Assembly: GCF_027594825.1 (NCBI RefSeq)
Contig: NZ_CP088930.1
Coordinates: 2,417,019-2,481,018, forward strand
Reading direction: 5' to 3'
DNA length: 64,000 bases
From: Serratia liquefaciens
GTDB lineage: Bacteria; Pseudomonadota; Gammaproteobacteria; Enterobacterales; Enterobacteriaceae
Both the position numbers and the translations under genes were made by a program. Below, in pieces: positions 30,500-40,200 of the stretch. Position 1 is the first letter of the stretch. Every line of letters starts with the position of its first letter. The notes below the pieces were generated by a model. It was given only the letters and a program-made list of their open reading frames with translations, ran no database searches and was not told the DNA's origin.

Positions 30500-32308
30500 A
30501 TGGAATTATCTGCCCCATTGATGTTGGTGGTGATTGGATTGAGTTCATTGCTGGCGCAGTGGCTCGCCTGGGTGTTGCGCCTGCCGGCCATTTTGCCGTT
30601 GCTGGTGTTTGGCATCGTGCTGGGACCGGTGGTGCATTGGGTTCAGCCGGACGCGTTGTTCGGCGATTTGTTGTTCCCGCTGGTGTCGCTGTCGGTCGCC
30701 ATTATTCTGTTTGAAGGGGCGCTAACGCTGCGGGTCGAGGAAATACGCGGCCTCGGCGGCGTGGTGCGCAATCTGGTGACCATTGGCATGCTGATGACCT
30801 TCCTGGTGATCGGCGTGGCCTGCTGGTGGCTGCTGGACTTTCCACCGGAGTTGGCGGCGCTGATCGGCGCGGTCACGGTGGTCACCGGACCAACGGTGAT
30901 TGCCCCGTTAATGCGCGTGGTGCGTCCGAATGCCAATATCAACCAGGTACTGCGCTGGGAAGGCATCGTTATCGACCCGGTCGGCGCCATTTTTACCCTG
31001 CTGGTGTTCGAATTTATCGTACTGAAACAGCATTCAGAATCTTACACCCACCTGTTCTGGACGCTGGGCATTACCGCCGCCGTCGGTCTGGTGGCTGGCG
31101 CGCTGTTCGGCTATTTACTGGGCCTGGCGCTGCGCCGCGTCTGGCTGCCGCGCTACCTGCAAAACCTGGCGGTATTGGCGATCATGCTCACCGCCTTTGG
31201 CGTGTCCAATGCCATCGCCGATGAATCAGGGCTGCTGACCGTTACCGTGATGGGCATTTGGCTGGCCAATATGCGCGATGTGGATACCAGCGACATTCTG
31301 GCGTTCAAGGAAGAGCTGTCGGCGATCCTGATTTCGGCGCTGTTTATCATTTTGGCGGCACGGCTCGACGTTCAGGCCTTGTGGAACATGGGCTGGCCGT
31401 TACTGGGCCTGTTGCTGGTGGTGCAGTTCGTCGCCCGCCCGCTGTGTATTGCGGTATCAACCTGGCGCTCTTCCCTGCACTGGCGCGATCGCCTGCTGCT
31501 ATGCTGGATCGCTCCACGTGGCATCGTCGCCGCGGCGGTCAGCTCGCTGTTTGCCCTGACGCTGCAGCGCAGCGGTTATCCGGGCGCCGATCGGTTGGTA
31601 ACCGTGGTGTTCGCCGTGATCATCGGCACCGTGGTACTGCAAAGCCTGACCAGCGGCATGATGGCGCGTTGGCTGCGGGTACAGCAGCAAAAACCGCGGG
31701 GGGTGCTGATTGTCGGCGCCAATAGCGTCGCGCGTATGCTGGCACAGGCGTTGATGAAGTTGAATATCCCGGTGCTCGTTACCGACAGCAGTTGGGAATA
31801 TTATCGCCAGGCGCGTATGGACGGCATCCCCGCCTATTATGGCCATGCTTACTCTGAACATGCCGAAAACTACCTCGATCTTAGCGACACCGCGCAAGTA
31901 CTGGCGCTCTCCCCCAACCGCCACCAAAATGCTTTGGCGGTCTATCACTTCGGCCATATTTTTGGCGAAGGGCAGGTGTTCGCCATCCGTTCTGGTGCCC
32001 CGCTGAAAGGTCGCGGCAACAGTGCGGAAAGTTCGCGTTTCCGCCGGCATGAGATCCTGTTCAATCAAGAGGCCACCTACGGTCGGCTAAGCAGCCTGAT
32101 TGCCCAGGGCGCCACCATCAAGGCCACCAAGCTGAACGAGAACTTCGGTTGGTTGGAATATATAGAGAAAAACCATAGTGTTATTCCGCTTTTCAGCCAG
32201 CGGGAAGACGGCACGCTGCAGCCGATCGGCGCCGGTTTCGTCCCGGCAATGCCCTGTACGCTGATTGCACTGGTACAAGATGAAAATCCCTCAACTTCCG
32301 GACGTTGA
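30500..32308 (+). CDS. CPA1-type cation:proton antiporter with C-terminal nucleotide-binding domain
   Basis: A 602-residue membrane protein. About 12 hydrophobic segments fill residues 1-395, with NhaP-like stretches LLVFGIVLGPVVHWVQPDAL, GAVTVVTGPTVIAPLMR (ion-site region) and WIAPRGIVAAAVSSLFALTL. The cytosolic part from about 400 begins RGVLIVGANSVARMLAQALM, a Rossmann RCK/TrkA-N-like fold. Family members exchange sodium or potassium for protons under nucleotide control. The ATG at 30500 has GAAGGA 7 bases upstream; the ATG at 30494 is too close to it. E. coli has no gene like this next to pgi/lysC. Confidence 0.85.
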   Translation: MELSAPLMLVVIGLSSLLAQWLAWVLRLPAILPLLVFGIVLGPVVHWVQPDALFGDLLFPLVSLSVAIILFEGALTLRVEEIRGLGGVVRNLVTIGMLMTFLVIGVACWWLLDFPPELAALIGAVTVVTGPTVIAPLMRVVRPNANINQVLRWEGIVIDPVGAIFTLLVFEFIVLKQHSESYTHLFWTLGITAAVGLVAGALFGYLLGLALRRVWLPRYLQNLAVLAIMLTAFGVSNAIADESGLLTVTVMGIWLANMRDVDTSDILAFKEELSAILISALFIILAARLDVQALWNMGWPLLGLLLVVQFVARPLCIAVSTWRSSLHWRDRLLLCWIAPRGIVAAAVSSLFALTLQRSGYPGADRLVTVVFAVIIGTVVLQSLTSGMMARWLRVQQQKPRGVLIVGANSVARMLAQALMKLNIPVLVTDSSWEYYRQARMDGIPAYYGHAYSEHAENYLDLSDTAQVLALSPNRHQNALAVYHFGHIFGEGQVFAIRSGAPLKGRGNSAESSRFRRHEILFNQEATYGRLSSLIAQGATIKATKLNENFGWLEYIEKNHSVIPLFSQREDGTLQPIGAGFVPAMPCTLIALVQDENPSTSGR

Positions 32309-32338
32309 CAGCGGCACGATATCGGGCTATTCCTAACA

Positions 32339-32560
32339 GCCTACTTGCGCACCCGGTGTGCAAGCCAGAAGAGGCGCGTCGCCCAGGTAGAGTGTCAGAG
32401 GAGCCGTTTTCCAATGACGACGCTTGAGGGGGAGCGACGCCGAGGTAAGGTGATGCGCGGCATTCATCGTATCGACTACAGGGGCTGAATCCCCTGGGTT
32501 GTCACCAGAATTGTCCGTAAGGGCAATCAACAAGGTGGGGCGCTTCTGGGTGTATCGTAG
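32339..32560 (+). ncRNA. Lysine riboswitch (L box) of lysC
   Basis: Conserved lysine-aptamer elements occur in order: GCCAGAAGAGGCGCGTCGCC, then GGTAGAGTGTCAGAGGAGCC, GAGGGGGAGCGACGCCGAGG, and CAGGGGCTGAATCCCCTGGG followed by TTGTCACCAGAA. Downstream, GCGCTTCTGGGTG can pair with CACCAGAA as the alternative structure. The lysC leader then continues with the E. coli-like CCTTGTGCCAAGGCT and CTGACACGAGGT before the ATG. Lysine binding would repress lysC translation and promote RNA decay, as in E. coli. Exact aptamer ends are approximate. Confidence 0.95.
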
Positions 32561-32661
32561 CTTTCACTTCTACGTCTGCTCCCGTTTATCGCTCCCCCCT
32601 TGTGCCAAGGCTATGAAAAAAGTGCTCTCTGAAGAGGGCCACCCTGACACGAGGTTTTTAC

Positions 32662-34029
32662 ATGAACCAAGCAGCACCCCAGAATGCCACCGTTGTCGCC
32701 AAATTCGGCGGCACCAGCGTTGCCGACTATGAAGCCATGAACCGCAGCGCCGACGTCGTTCTCGCCAATCCGAACGTACGTCTGGTGGTATTGTCCGCTT
32801 CTGCGGGCGTCACCAACCTGCTGGTGGCTCTGGCCGAAGGCAGCGATGCCGACAAACGTCACTATCAGCTCGACGAAATCCGCCGCATTCAATACGCCAT
32901 TCTCGATCGCCTCGATAATCCGGCGGTCATCCGCGACGAAATCGACCGCATGCTGGAAAATATCGCCATGCTGTCCGAAGCGGCCTCCTTGGCCACCTCC
33001 ACGGCGCTGACCGACGAACTGGTCAGCCACGGCGAACTGATGTCTACCCTGCTGTTCGTTGAGATCCTGCGCAGTCGTGATGTGCAGGCCGAGTGGTTTG
33101 ACGTACGTAAAGTGATGCACACCGACGATCATTTCGGTCGCGCAACGCCGGACAGCGCAGCGCTGAACCAACTGGCCCAGTCGCTGCTCAAGCCACGCCT
33201 GCAGGAAGCCCTGGTGGTCACTCAGGGCTTTATCGGCAGCGAGCCGAAAGGCCGCACCACCACGCTGGGCCGCGGCGGCAGCGATTACACCGCCGCCCTG
33301 CTGGGCGAAGCGCTGAGCGTTAGCCGGGTCGATATCTGGACCGACGTGCCGGGCATCTACACTACCGACCCACGCGTGGTTCCGGCGGCAAAACGCATCG
33401 ATAAAATCGCTTTTGAAGAAGCCGCTGAAATGGCCACTTTTGGCGCAAAAGTCTTGCACCCGGCCACCCTGTTGCCGGCCGTTCGCAGCGATATTCCGGT
33501 GTTCGTCGGCTCCAGCAAAGATCCGTCCGCCGGCGGTACCCTGGTGTGCAACACCACCGAGAACCCACCGCTATTCCGCGCGCTGGCACTGCGCCGCAAA
33601 CAAACCCTGCTGACGCTGCACAGCCTCAACATGCTGCACGCACGCGGTTTCCTGGCCGAGGTGTTCAGCATTTTGGCGCGCCACAATATCTCGGTGGACT
33701 TGATCACCACCTCCGAAGTTAGCGTCGCGCTGACCATGGATACCACGGGTTCAACCTCCACCGGCGGCAGCCTGCTGACCACGTCATTGCTGACCGAGCT
33801 GTCGTCACTGTGCCGGGTAGAAGTGGAAGAAAACCTGGCGCTGGTCGCCTTGATCGGCAACAAGCTTTCCCAGGCCTGCGGCGTGGGCAAAGAAGTGTTC
33901 GGCGTGCTCGATCCGTTCAATATCCGCATGATCTGTTACGGCGCCAGCAGCTACAACCTGTGCTTCCTGGTACCGGGCGACGACGCAGAACAAGTCGTTC
34001 GCACCCTGCACCACAACCTGTTCGAATAA
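32662..34029 (+). CDS. lysC: Lysine-sensitive aspartokinase III LysC
   Basis: A 455-residue enzyme that phosphorylates aspartate in the first step to lysine, threonine and methionine. The kinase motif is VVAKFGGTSVADYEAMNRSA (Lys14), with TTTLGRGGSDYTAALLGEAL and DVPGIYTTDPR further on. Two C-terminal ACT domains (about 315-455) bind lysine for feedback inhibition. It has two layers of lysine control: the riboswitch upstream and allostery. Confidence 0.98.
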   Translation: MNQAAPQNATVVAKFGGTSVADYEAMNRSADVVLANPNVRLVVLSASAGVTNLLVALAEGSDADKRHYQLDEIRRIQYAILDRLDNPAVIRDEIDRMLENIAMLSEAASLATSTALTDELVSHGELMSTLLFVEILRSRDVQAEWFDVRKVMHTDDHFGRATPDSAALNQLAQSLLKPRLQEALVVTQGFIGSEPKGRTTTLGRGGSDYTAALLGEALSVSRVDIWTDVPGIYTTDPRVVPAAKRIDKIAFEEAAEMATFGAKVLHPATLLPAVRSDIPVFVGSSKDPSAGGTLVCNTTENPPLFRALALRRKQTLLTLHSLNMLHARGFLAEVFSILARHNISVDLITTSEVSVALTMDTTGSTSTGGSLLTTSLLTELSSLCRVEVEENLALVALIGNKLSQACGVGKEVFGVLDPFNIRMICYGASSYNLCFLVPGDDAEQVVRTLHHNLFE

Positions 34030-34047
34030 ACTATCATCCTCCTCTGC

Positions 34048-34067
34048 GGGCGCAGCATGCTGCGCCC
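34048..34067 (+). terminator. Hairpin after lysC
   Basis: GGGCGCAGCATGCTGCGCCC is a perfect 20-bp palindrome just after the lysC stop. It lacks a T-run, so termination would be weak or factor-aided. Confidence 0.5.
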
Positions 34068-34173
34068 CTACATCTAAAAAATCAGTTCATAACCGTAGGG
34101 GTTCAGTTCACCGAACCCGCAAAAAACACAACACCACCCCATCGTTGTTATTTGGCTAAGGAAAACCTCACTC

Positions 34174-35091
34174 ATGCTGGCAAAATTTACCCGATTATTC
34201 CCCCTGTGGGCGGTGCTGCTCGCCGTCGCCGCCTACAGCACGCCCACCACCTTTACCGGTATCGGCCCCTACGTCAGCCCGCTGCTGATGCTGATCATGT
34301 TCGCCATGGGCGTCACGCTGCGGCTAGATGACTTTAAGCGCGTACTGTCCCGCCCAGGCCCGGTCGCCGCGGGGATCTTTTTGCATTACCTGATCATGCC
34401 GCTGGCGGCCTGGCTGCTGGCAATGCTGTTCCATATGCCCCCGGATCTTTCCGCCGGCATGGTGCTGGTCGGCAGCGTGGCCAGCGGTACCGCTTCCAAC
34501 GTCATGATCTATCTGGCCAAAGGGGATGTGGCGCTGTCAGTGACCATTTCGGCAGTCTCCACGCTGGTGGGCGTATTCGCGACGCCGCTGCTGACCCGCC
34601 TGTATGTCGATACCGAGATCAGCGTCGATGTCATGGGGATGTTGCTGAGCATTCTGCAGATCGTGGTGATCCCTATTGGCCTGGGTTTGATCGTCCATCA
34701 CACCTTTACCAAAACCGTCAAACGCATTGAGCCGATCCTGCCGGCGTTGTCGATGATCTGCATTTTGGCAATCATCAGCGCCGTGGTTGCAGGCAGCCAG
34801 AGCCATATCGCCTCGGTCGGGCTGGTGGTGATCGTGGCGGTGATCCTGCACAACGGCATCGGGTTGCTGAGCGGTTACTGGGGCGGCAAGCTGTTCGGCT
34901 TCGACGAATCGACCTGCCGTACGCTGGCAATTGAAGTCGGCATGCAGAACTCCGGGCTGGCCGCGACGCTGGGCAAAATCTACTTCTCACCGCTGGCCGC
35001 GTTGCCGGGTGCCTTGTTCTCGGTGTGGCATAACCTGTCCGGATCCCTGCTGGCGGGTTACTGGTCCGGTCGACCGATCAATAAAAAATAA
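34174..35091 (+). CDS. panS: BASS-family transporter, PanS-like
   Basis: A 305-residue, roughly ten-helix membrane protein of the bile acid:sodium symporter superfamily. Typical segments are [40 protein letters not shown] (the unwound-helix substrate site) and [20 protein letters not shown]. Its best-studied relative is PanS of Salmonella, a ketopantoate/pantoate transporter; substrate identity here is by similarity only. A hairpin at 35101-35122 follows the stop. Confidence 0.8.
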   Translation: MLAKFTRLFPLWAVLLAVAAYSTPTTFTGIGPYVSPLLMLIMFAMGVTLRLDDFKRVLSRPGPVAAGIFLHYLIMPLAAWLLAMLFHMPPDLSAGMVLVGSVASGTASNVMIYLAKGDVALSVTISAVSTLVGVFATPLLTRLYVDTEISVDVMGMLLSILQIVVIPIGLGLIVHHTFTKTVKRIEPILPALSMICILAIISAVVAGSQSHIASVGLVVIVAVILHNGIGLLSGYWGGKLFGFDESTCRTLAIEVGMQNSGLAATLGKIYFSPLAALPGALFSVWHNLSGSLLAGYWSGRPINKK

Positions 35092-35100
35092 TTACACCTC

Positions 35101-35122
35101 GGGGTGCAGCCATTTGCGCCCC
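35101..35122 (+). terminator. Hairpin after the PanS-like gene
   Basis: GGGGTGCA pairs with TTGCGCCCC (one G-T pair) around GCCAT. There is no T-run. Confidence 0.45.
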
Positions 35123-35284
35123 CAAACTCTTCTGCGAAATTTCGTATTTCCCACTGGTCGGATTGTCAGAATTATCCCCATCCTCTATTATCCCCGCACA
35201 AAATAAAAATTCAGATTTTTCCCAGAGCTGCCGATAACCGCCTATAACGACGAGAGCGGAAAAGTCCAATTAATTTACTTTTTT

Positions 35285-35306
35285 AATTACCTCATTATGA
35301 GTAATT
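35285..35306. promoter_or_regulatory. AT-rich inverted repeat upstream of shlB
   Basis: AATTAC-CTCATTATGAG-TAATT is an inverted repeat with a perfect 11-bp centre and one bulged base, about 200 bases before shlB. It looks like an operator for a dimeric regulator. ShlBA is known to be iron-responsive in S. marcescens, but this is not a good Fur box. The rest of the 415-base gap is AT-rich promoter-like DNA. Confidence 0.4.
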
Positions 35307-35474
35307 GAGAGGTGATTATTAAAAATATAAACAAGCAGCCTAATTATTATTTAGAAAAATAAAAACCCACCTTCTTATTTTCCACTGGCGAATAAGAACC
35401 CCGCAATGTGATTGTCGCTCGCGATTTCGGGCCGGCCGTTGGCCGCCTGTTTATTGACCTCATGGATTGAGCAG

Positions 35475-35488
35475 GCCGCCCCGGCGGC
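35475..35488 (+). promoter_or_regulatory. GC hairpin in the shlB leader
   Basis: GCCGCC-CC-GGCGGC lies 18 bases before the shlB ATG, which has no clear Shine-Dalgarno. The hairpin could influence ribosome access. Confidence 0.35.
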
Positions 35489-35506
35489 TTCTCATAATGG
35501 ATTACA

Positions 35507-37183
35507 ATGATCAGAAAAACCGCCGCTCTGGCGCTGCTGTTTAGCACCGCACTCCCCGCCGCCACCCTGCCGGAAATGGGGGATTTCTCACCGATGAGCG
35601 AATCGCGTCGCGCTTTGCAAGACGGCACGCGTGAAGTGAATCAACAAATAGAGCAACGACGCTACCAACAGCTTAAACAGCAGCAACTGCTTGCCGAGCC
35701 GGAACCCGCTGTGCCGGCGCTGCCACTTTCGGCTCAATGCCTGCCGATCGGCGGCGTGTATCTGCAGGGGATAACGCTGCTGTCGGCGAAAGATTTGGCG
35801 GAGTTGAGTGCACTGCCAGAGCACTGCATCAGCAGCAACGACATCAATCGCCTGACGCGTGAATTGACCCGCTTATACCTGGATAAGGGTTATATCACCG
35901 CACGCGTGCAATTTATTCGCCCCAATGCTGAGGGGGAATTAGGACTGCGAGTCACCGAAGGCTTTATCGAAAAAATAGAGGGGGGCGATCGTTGGGTTAA
36001 CAGCCAATTATTATTCCCCGGATTGGAAGGTCAGCCATTAAAATTAACCCAGCTCGATCAGGGATTAGATCAGGCCAATCGTTTGCAATCGAATAAAACC
36101 CGATTGGATATATTGCCGGGCAGTAAAGTGGGAGCTTCCATTATTCGGCTGCATAATCAACATACTAAACCCTGGTTGCTGTCCGCCACATTGGATAATT
36201 ACGGTCAGAAAAATACCGGTCAATGGCTGGCGCGCAGCACGGCAACGCTGGACAGCCCTTTCGGCCTGTCGGACTTCGCCAGCCTGAACGTTGCCGGCAC
36301 GCTGGACAACCCGGCACAACGCTATAATCGCGCCTATACCCTGCTCTATTCCCTGCCCTATGGCGCTTTGACCTTCAGCGGCTTTGCCAGCTACTCGCAA
36401 TACCTGAACCACCAGCAGTTGATGTTCAACAGCTACAAACTGCACGGCCAGACCCAACAATACGGTCTGCGCGGCGACTATGTGTTTTATCGCGATCGCG
36501 ATCAGATCAATACCCTGAGCGGCCAACTCACCCATAAGCGCATCACCAACTATTTCGATACCGTACGCATTGGCCTTGGCAGCCCGACGCTCAGCTTGTT
36601 TGAGCTGGGCGTTAACCATCTGCAGATCCTGCCCACCGGCCTGATCAGCGCCAATCTCAGCGTGGAGCAAGGGTTACCCTGGTTCGGCGCCGACCGCCAT
36701 GGAGGAGAGAACCTTCCCGATGCCCAATTCACCAAAGGAAAAGTGTTCGTCAACCTCAACCAACGCATCGAGCTTGCCGGTTCCACTTACCAATTGAGCA
36801 ACTTGCTGTACGGGCAGTACAGCCGCGATCGCCTGCCTGGCGTGGAGTGGCTCAGCTTGACGGACCGCAGCGCGATCCGTGGTTTCAGCCGCAGTACGCT
36901 GTCCGGCGATAACGGCTGGTATCTGCAAAACACCCTGTCCCGCAGCTTCACTCTGGGCCAAAGCACCCTCACCCCACGCATCGGCGGCGACGTCGGCCGG
37001 GTACTGCCTCGCGACAACCGACCTTCCGGCTGGCAAAGCAGCGCTGGGTTAAGCGCCGGCGTTACCCTGCGCTACCAACGAACCCTGTTCGACGTTGAAG
37101 CCAGCCGCGGTTGGCTACTGTCCAGTCACTCAATGCCTGACGATCCTATCCAGGTGCTGGCACGCTTTTCGTACACCTTTTAG
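35507..37183 (+). CDS. shlB: Two-partner secretion transporter / haemolysin activator ShlB
   Basis: A 558-residue TpsB/Omp85-type outer-membrane protein. After a signal peptide (MIRKTAALALLFSTALPAAT) comes a Gln-rich linker helix (REVNQQIEQRRYQQLKQQQL), two POTRA domains (from about 80, with LTRELTRLYLDKGYITARVQ) and a 16-strand barrel. The barrel includes the conserved loop motif RGFSRSTLSGDNGWYL and ends in RFSYTF, an outer-membrane C-terminal phenylalanine. ShlB exports and activates ShlA, which needs phosphatidylethanolamine for activity. Forms an operon with shlA, 46 bases apart. Confidence 0.95.
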   Translation: MIRKTAALALLFSTALPAATLPEMGDFSPMSESRRALQDGTREVNQQIEQRRYQQLKQQQLLAEPEPAVPALPLSAQCLPIGGVYLQGITLLSAKDLAELSALPEHCISSNDINRLTRELTRLYLDKGYITARVQFIRPNAEGELGLRVTEGFIEKIEGGDRWVNSQLLFPGLEGQPLKLTQLDQGLDQANRLQSNKTRLDILPGSKVGASIIRLHNQHTKPWLLSATLDNYGQKNTGQWLARSTATLDSPFGLSDFASLNVAGTLDNPAQRYNRAYTLLYSLPYGALTFSGFASYSQYLNHQQLMFNSYKLHGQTQQYGLRGDYVFYRDRDQINTLSGQLTHKRITNYFDTVRIGLGSPTLSLFELGVNHLQILPTGLISANLSVEQGLPWFGADRHGGENLPDAQFTKGKVFVNLNQRIELAGSTYQLSNLLYGQYSRDRLPGVEWLSLTDRSAIRGFSRSTLSGDNGWYLQNTLSRSFTLGQSTLTPRIGGDVGRVLPRDNRPSGWQSSAGLSAGVTLRYQRTLFDVEASRGWLLSSHSMPDDPIQVLARFSYTF

Positions 37184-37229
37184 TTAGCGTTTTTTTTGCA
37201 CTACCACAGCGATATATGGAGATACATGG

Positions 37230-40200
37230 ATGAAAAATAATAACTTCAGGCTCTCGGGAGCGGGCAAGTTAGCCGCTTCACTGGCGATCATTCTCGCCTC
37301 CCTCGGCAGCGCTTACGCCGGCGAGATCGTAGCGGCCAACGGCGCTAACGGTCCCGGTGTTTCAACTGCCGGTAACGGCGCACAGGTGGTCAATATCGTG
37401 ACGCCTAACGACCAAGGGCTGTCACATAACCAGTATCAGGACTTCAACGTCAACCAACCCGGAGCGGTGCTGAACAACTCGCTTGATGCCGGGCGGTCTC
37501 AGTTGGCCGGCCAACTGGCTGCCAACCCGAACCTGAACAATCAGGCGGCCAGCGTGATCCTCAATGAAGTGATCAGCCGCAACCCGTCGCTGTTGCACGG
37601 ACAGCAAGAAATCTTCGGCATGGCGGCCGACTACGTGCTGGCTAACCCGAACGGTATCAGTTGCGACGGCTGCGGCTTTATCAATACCAGCCGCTCGTCG
37701 CTGGTAGTGGGTAACCCCCTGGTGGAAAAAGGCATGCTGCAGGGCTACAGCACGCTGGGCAATCGCAATACCCTGAGCCTTGATGGCCGGCTGAACGCCA
37801 GCGGCGTGCTGGATTTGATCGCGCCAAGGATCGACAGCCGCGGCGAGGTAATAGTCGCGCCGTTGTACGATAAAAAAAGCGATAAAATGATCTCGGCGAT
37901 CAACGCCATCAGCGGCAACAATCGCGTATCGCGCGATGCACAGGTACTCAGCAGCGAACAACCTGAGCTCACAGTCTGGGACCAGTTATTAGGCACCACG
38001 GACAGCTACTATCTTGGCAGCATGCAGGCAGGGCGCATCAATATCATCCATACCGTCACCGGCAGCGGCGTAAAGCTGGCGGGCAAGCTGGATGGTAGCG
38101 ACGAAATCCGGGTGAAAGCTTACAACATCCGCACCGACAGCCAGGTCAGCGACAGCAGCAGCAACCGCAATAGCGGCGAGAACTATCAAAACTACCGCGG
38201 TGGGATCTACATCAACGACCGCAGCACCGGTCAGCAACTGGCGCGCACCGAACTGAAAGGCAAAAATATCAGCCTGGTGGCCGATAACAGCAACCACCTG
38301 ACCGCCACCGACGTTCGTGGCGAAGAGATCAGGCTGCAAGGCGCCAGCCTGACGCTCGACGGTCGGCAACTGAAGCAGACTCAGGGCCACACCGATGAAC
38401 AGTGGTTCTACAGTTGGAAGTACAACGTCACCCGTGAGAATGAGCAGCTTCAACAGGCCACCAGCAACATTGAGGCCACAAAAAATGCCACTCTGACCGC
38501 CACCGAGCAGGATGTGACGCTGCTGGGCGCCAGTGTGACGGCGGGCAACGCATTGAAAATCGAAGCCAAGCGCGACGTGCAGCTCAGCGGATTGGTCGAG
38601 CGAGACAAAACCAGCGAACGCGGTAATCAGCGCAACCATACCTCCAGCCTGCGTACCGGCAGCTGGAGCAACAGCAATGAAACCGAAAGCCTGAAGTCCG
38701 GCAGCGTCTTCTCCGGCGGTGATTTGGCGATAAAAGCCGGTAATCGCGTCGTGGCCCAGGGAACCAAAGTGTACGCGTCAGGCGATCTCAAGGTGGATGC
38801 CAACGACCAGATCAATATCGGCGTACAAAAGACCGCCAATGAGAAAATCGTTCGCGACAATAAAACCTCATGGGGCGGTATCGGCGGCGGCAACAACCAG
38901 GACAACAGCAACCGTCGCGAAGTCAGCAACGCTTCTCAGGTGATGGCCGACGGCACCCTGTGGCTGAACGGCAAACAGGGCGTGACCATTACCGGCAGCA
39001 CCGTGAAAGGGGCCAAAGGCGGTTTTGTCGCCGCCACCGACGGCGGTCTGCGGATCGATAACGCCCTCAGCACCACGGTTGACAAGGTGGATGCCCGTAC
39101 CGGCACCGTCTTCAATATCACCAGCAGTTCGCAAAAGTCCAACAACAGCCACCAACAGTCCACCGCCAGCGAATTGGTTTCCGATACCAACCTGCAGTTG
39201 GTCAGCAAAAAGGATACCGACGTGGTGGGCAGCAAGGTGACCAGCGCCGGTAAGCTGGAGGTCAATGCCGGTGGCAATATCAATGTCAGCGCCGGGGAAC
39301 AGCAGCAGCACATTGATGAGCAGAAGACCGCCCTTGCCATCAACGGCTATGCCAACGAGAAAAGCGATAAGCAATACCGCGCCGGTTTACGTATCGAGCA
39401 TACCAGCGACAGCGAGAAAACCACCCGCAGCGAACAGCAATCGTCGACGCTGAGCGGCGGTAGCGTCGAGCTGAAAGCAGACAAGGACGTCACCTTCAGC
39501 GGATCCAAACTGGTGACTACCCAGGGTGATGCCAGCATCAGCGGCGACAACGTGGCCTTCCTGGCGGCCGACAACAAGACCACCAGCGATAGCGAAAAAA
39601 CCAAAATCGGCGGCGGAGTCTACTACACCGGCGGCATAGATAAAGTTGGCTCCGGCATCGAAGGCGGTTACGAGAACAGCAAGACGCACTCGCAAAGCAG
39701 CAAGGCCGTAACTTCCGGCAGCGATATCGCGGGCAATCTGACGATTAATGCCAAAGACAAACTGACCCAGCAAGGTGCACAGCACCAGGTTGGCGGCAAA
39801 TATCAGGAAAACGCCAACAGCGTTGACCATCTGGCCGCCGTCGACAGCGAAAGCAGCAGTACCCGCAAACTCGACGTCGGCGTAGATATTGGTGCCAACG
39901 TGGATTACAGCGCCGTCACCCGTCCGGTAGAGCGCGCGGTAGGGAAAGTCGCCAAGCTGGACGCCAACGGCGTGATTAACGAGATCGGCGGCATCGGCAC
40001 ACCGAATATCGGGCTTGATATTGGCGCCAATGGCGGCAGTAGCGAAAAGAGCAGCAGCAGCACGCAGGCCGTGGTCAGTAACATTAGCGCCGGGGCGATC
40101 GACGTTAAAGCCGGCGGAAAACTGCAGGATACCGGCACAAAATATCAGGCCAACCAAGGTGGCGTGACGCTGACGGCAGACAGCCACCACAGTGAAGCGG

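Noticed and set aside
35220..35360. Fur box upstream of shlB
   Set aside because: No stretch matches GATAATGATAATCATTATC well enough; the inverted repeat at 35285-35306 has a different core.
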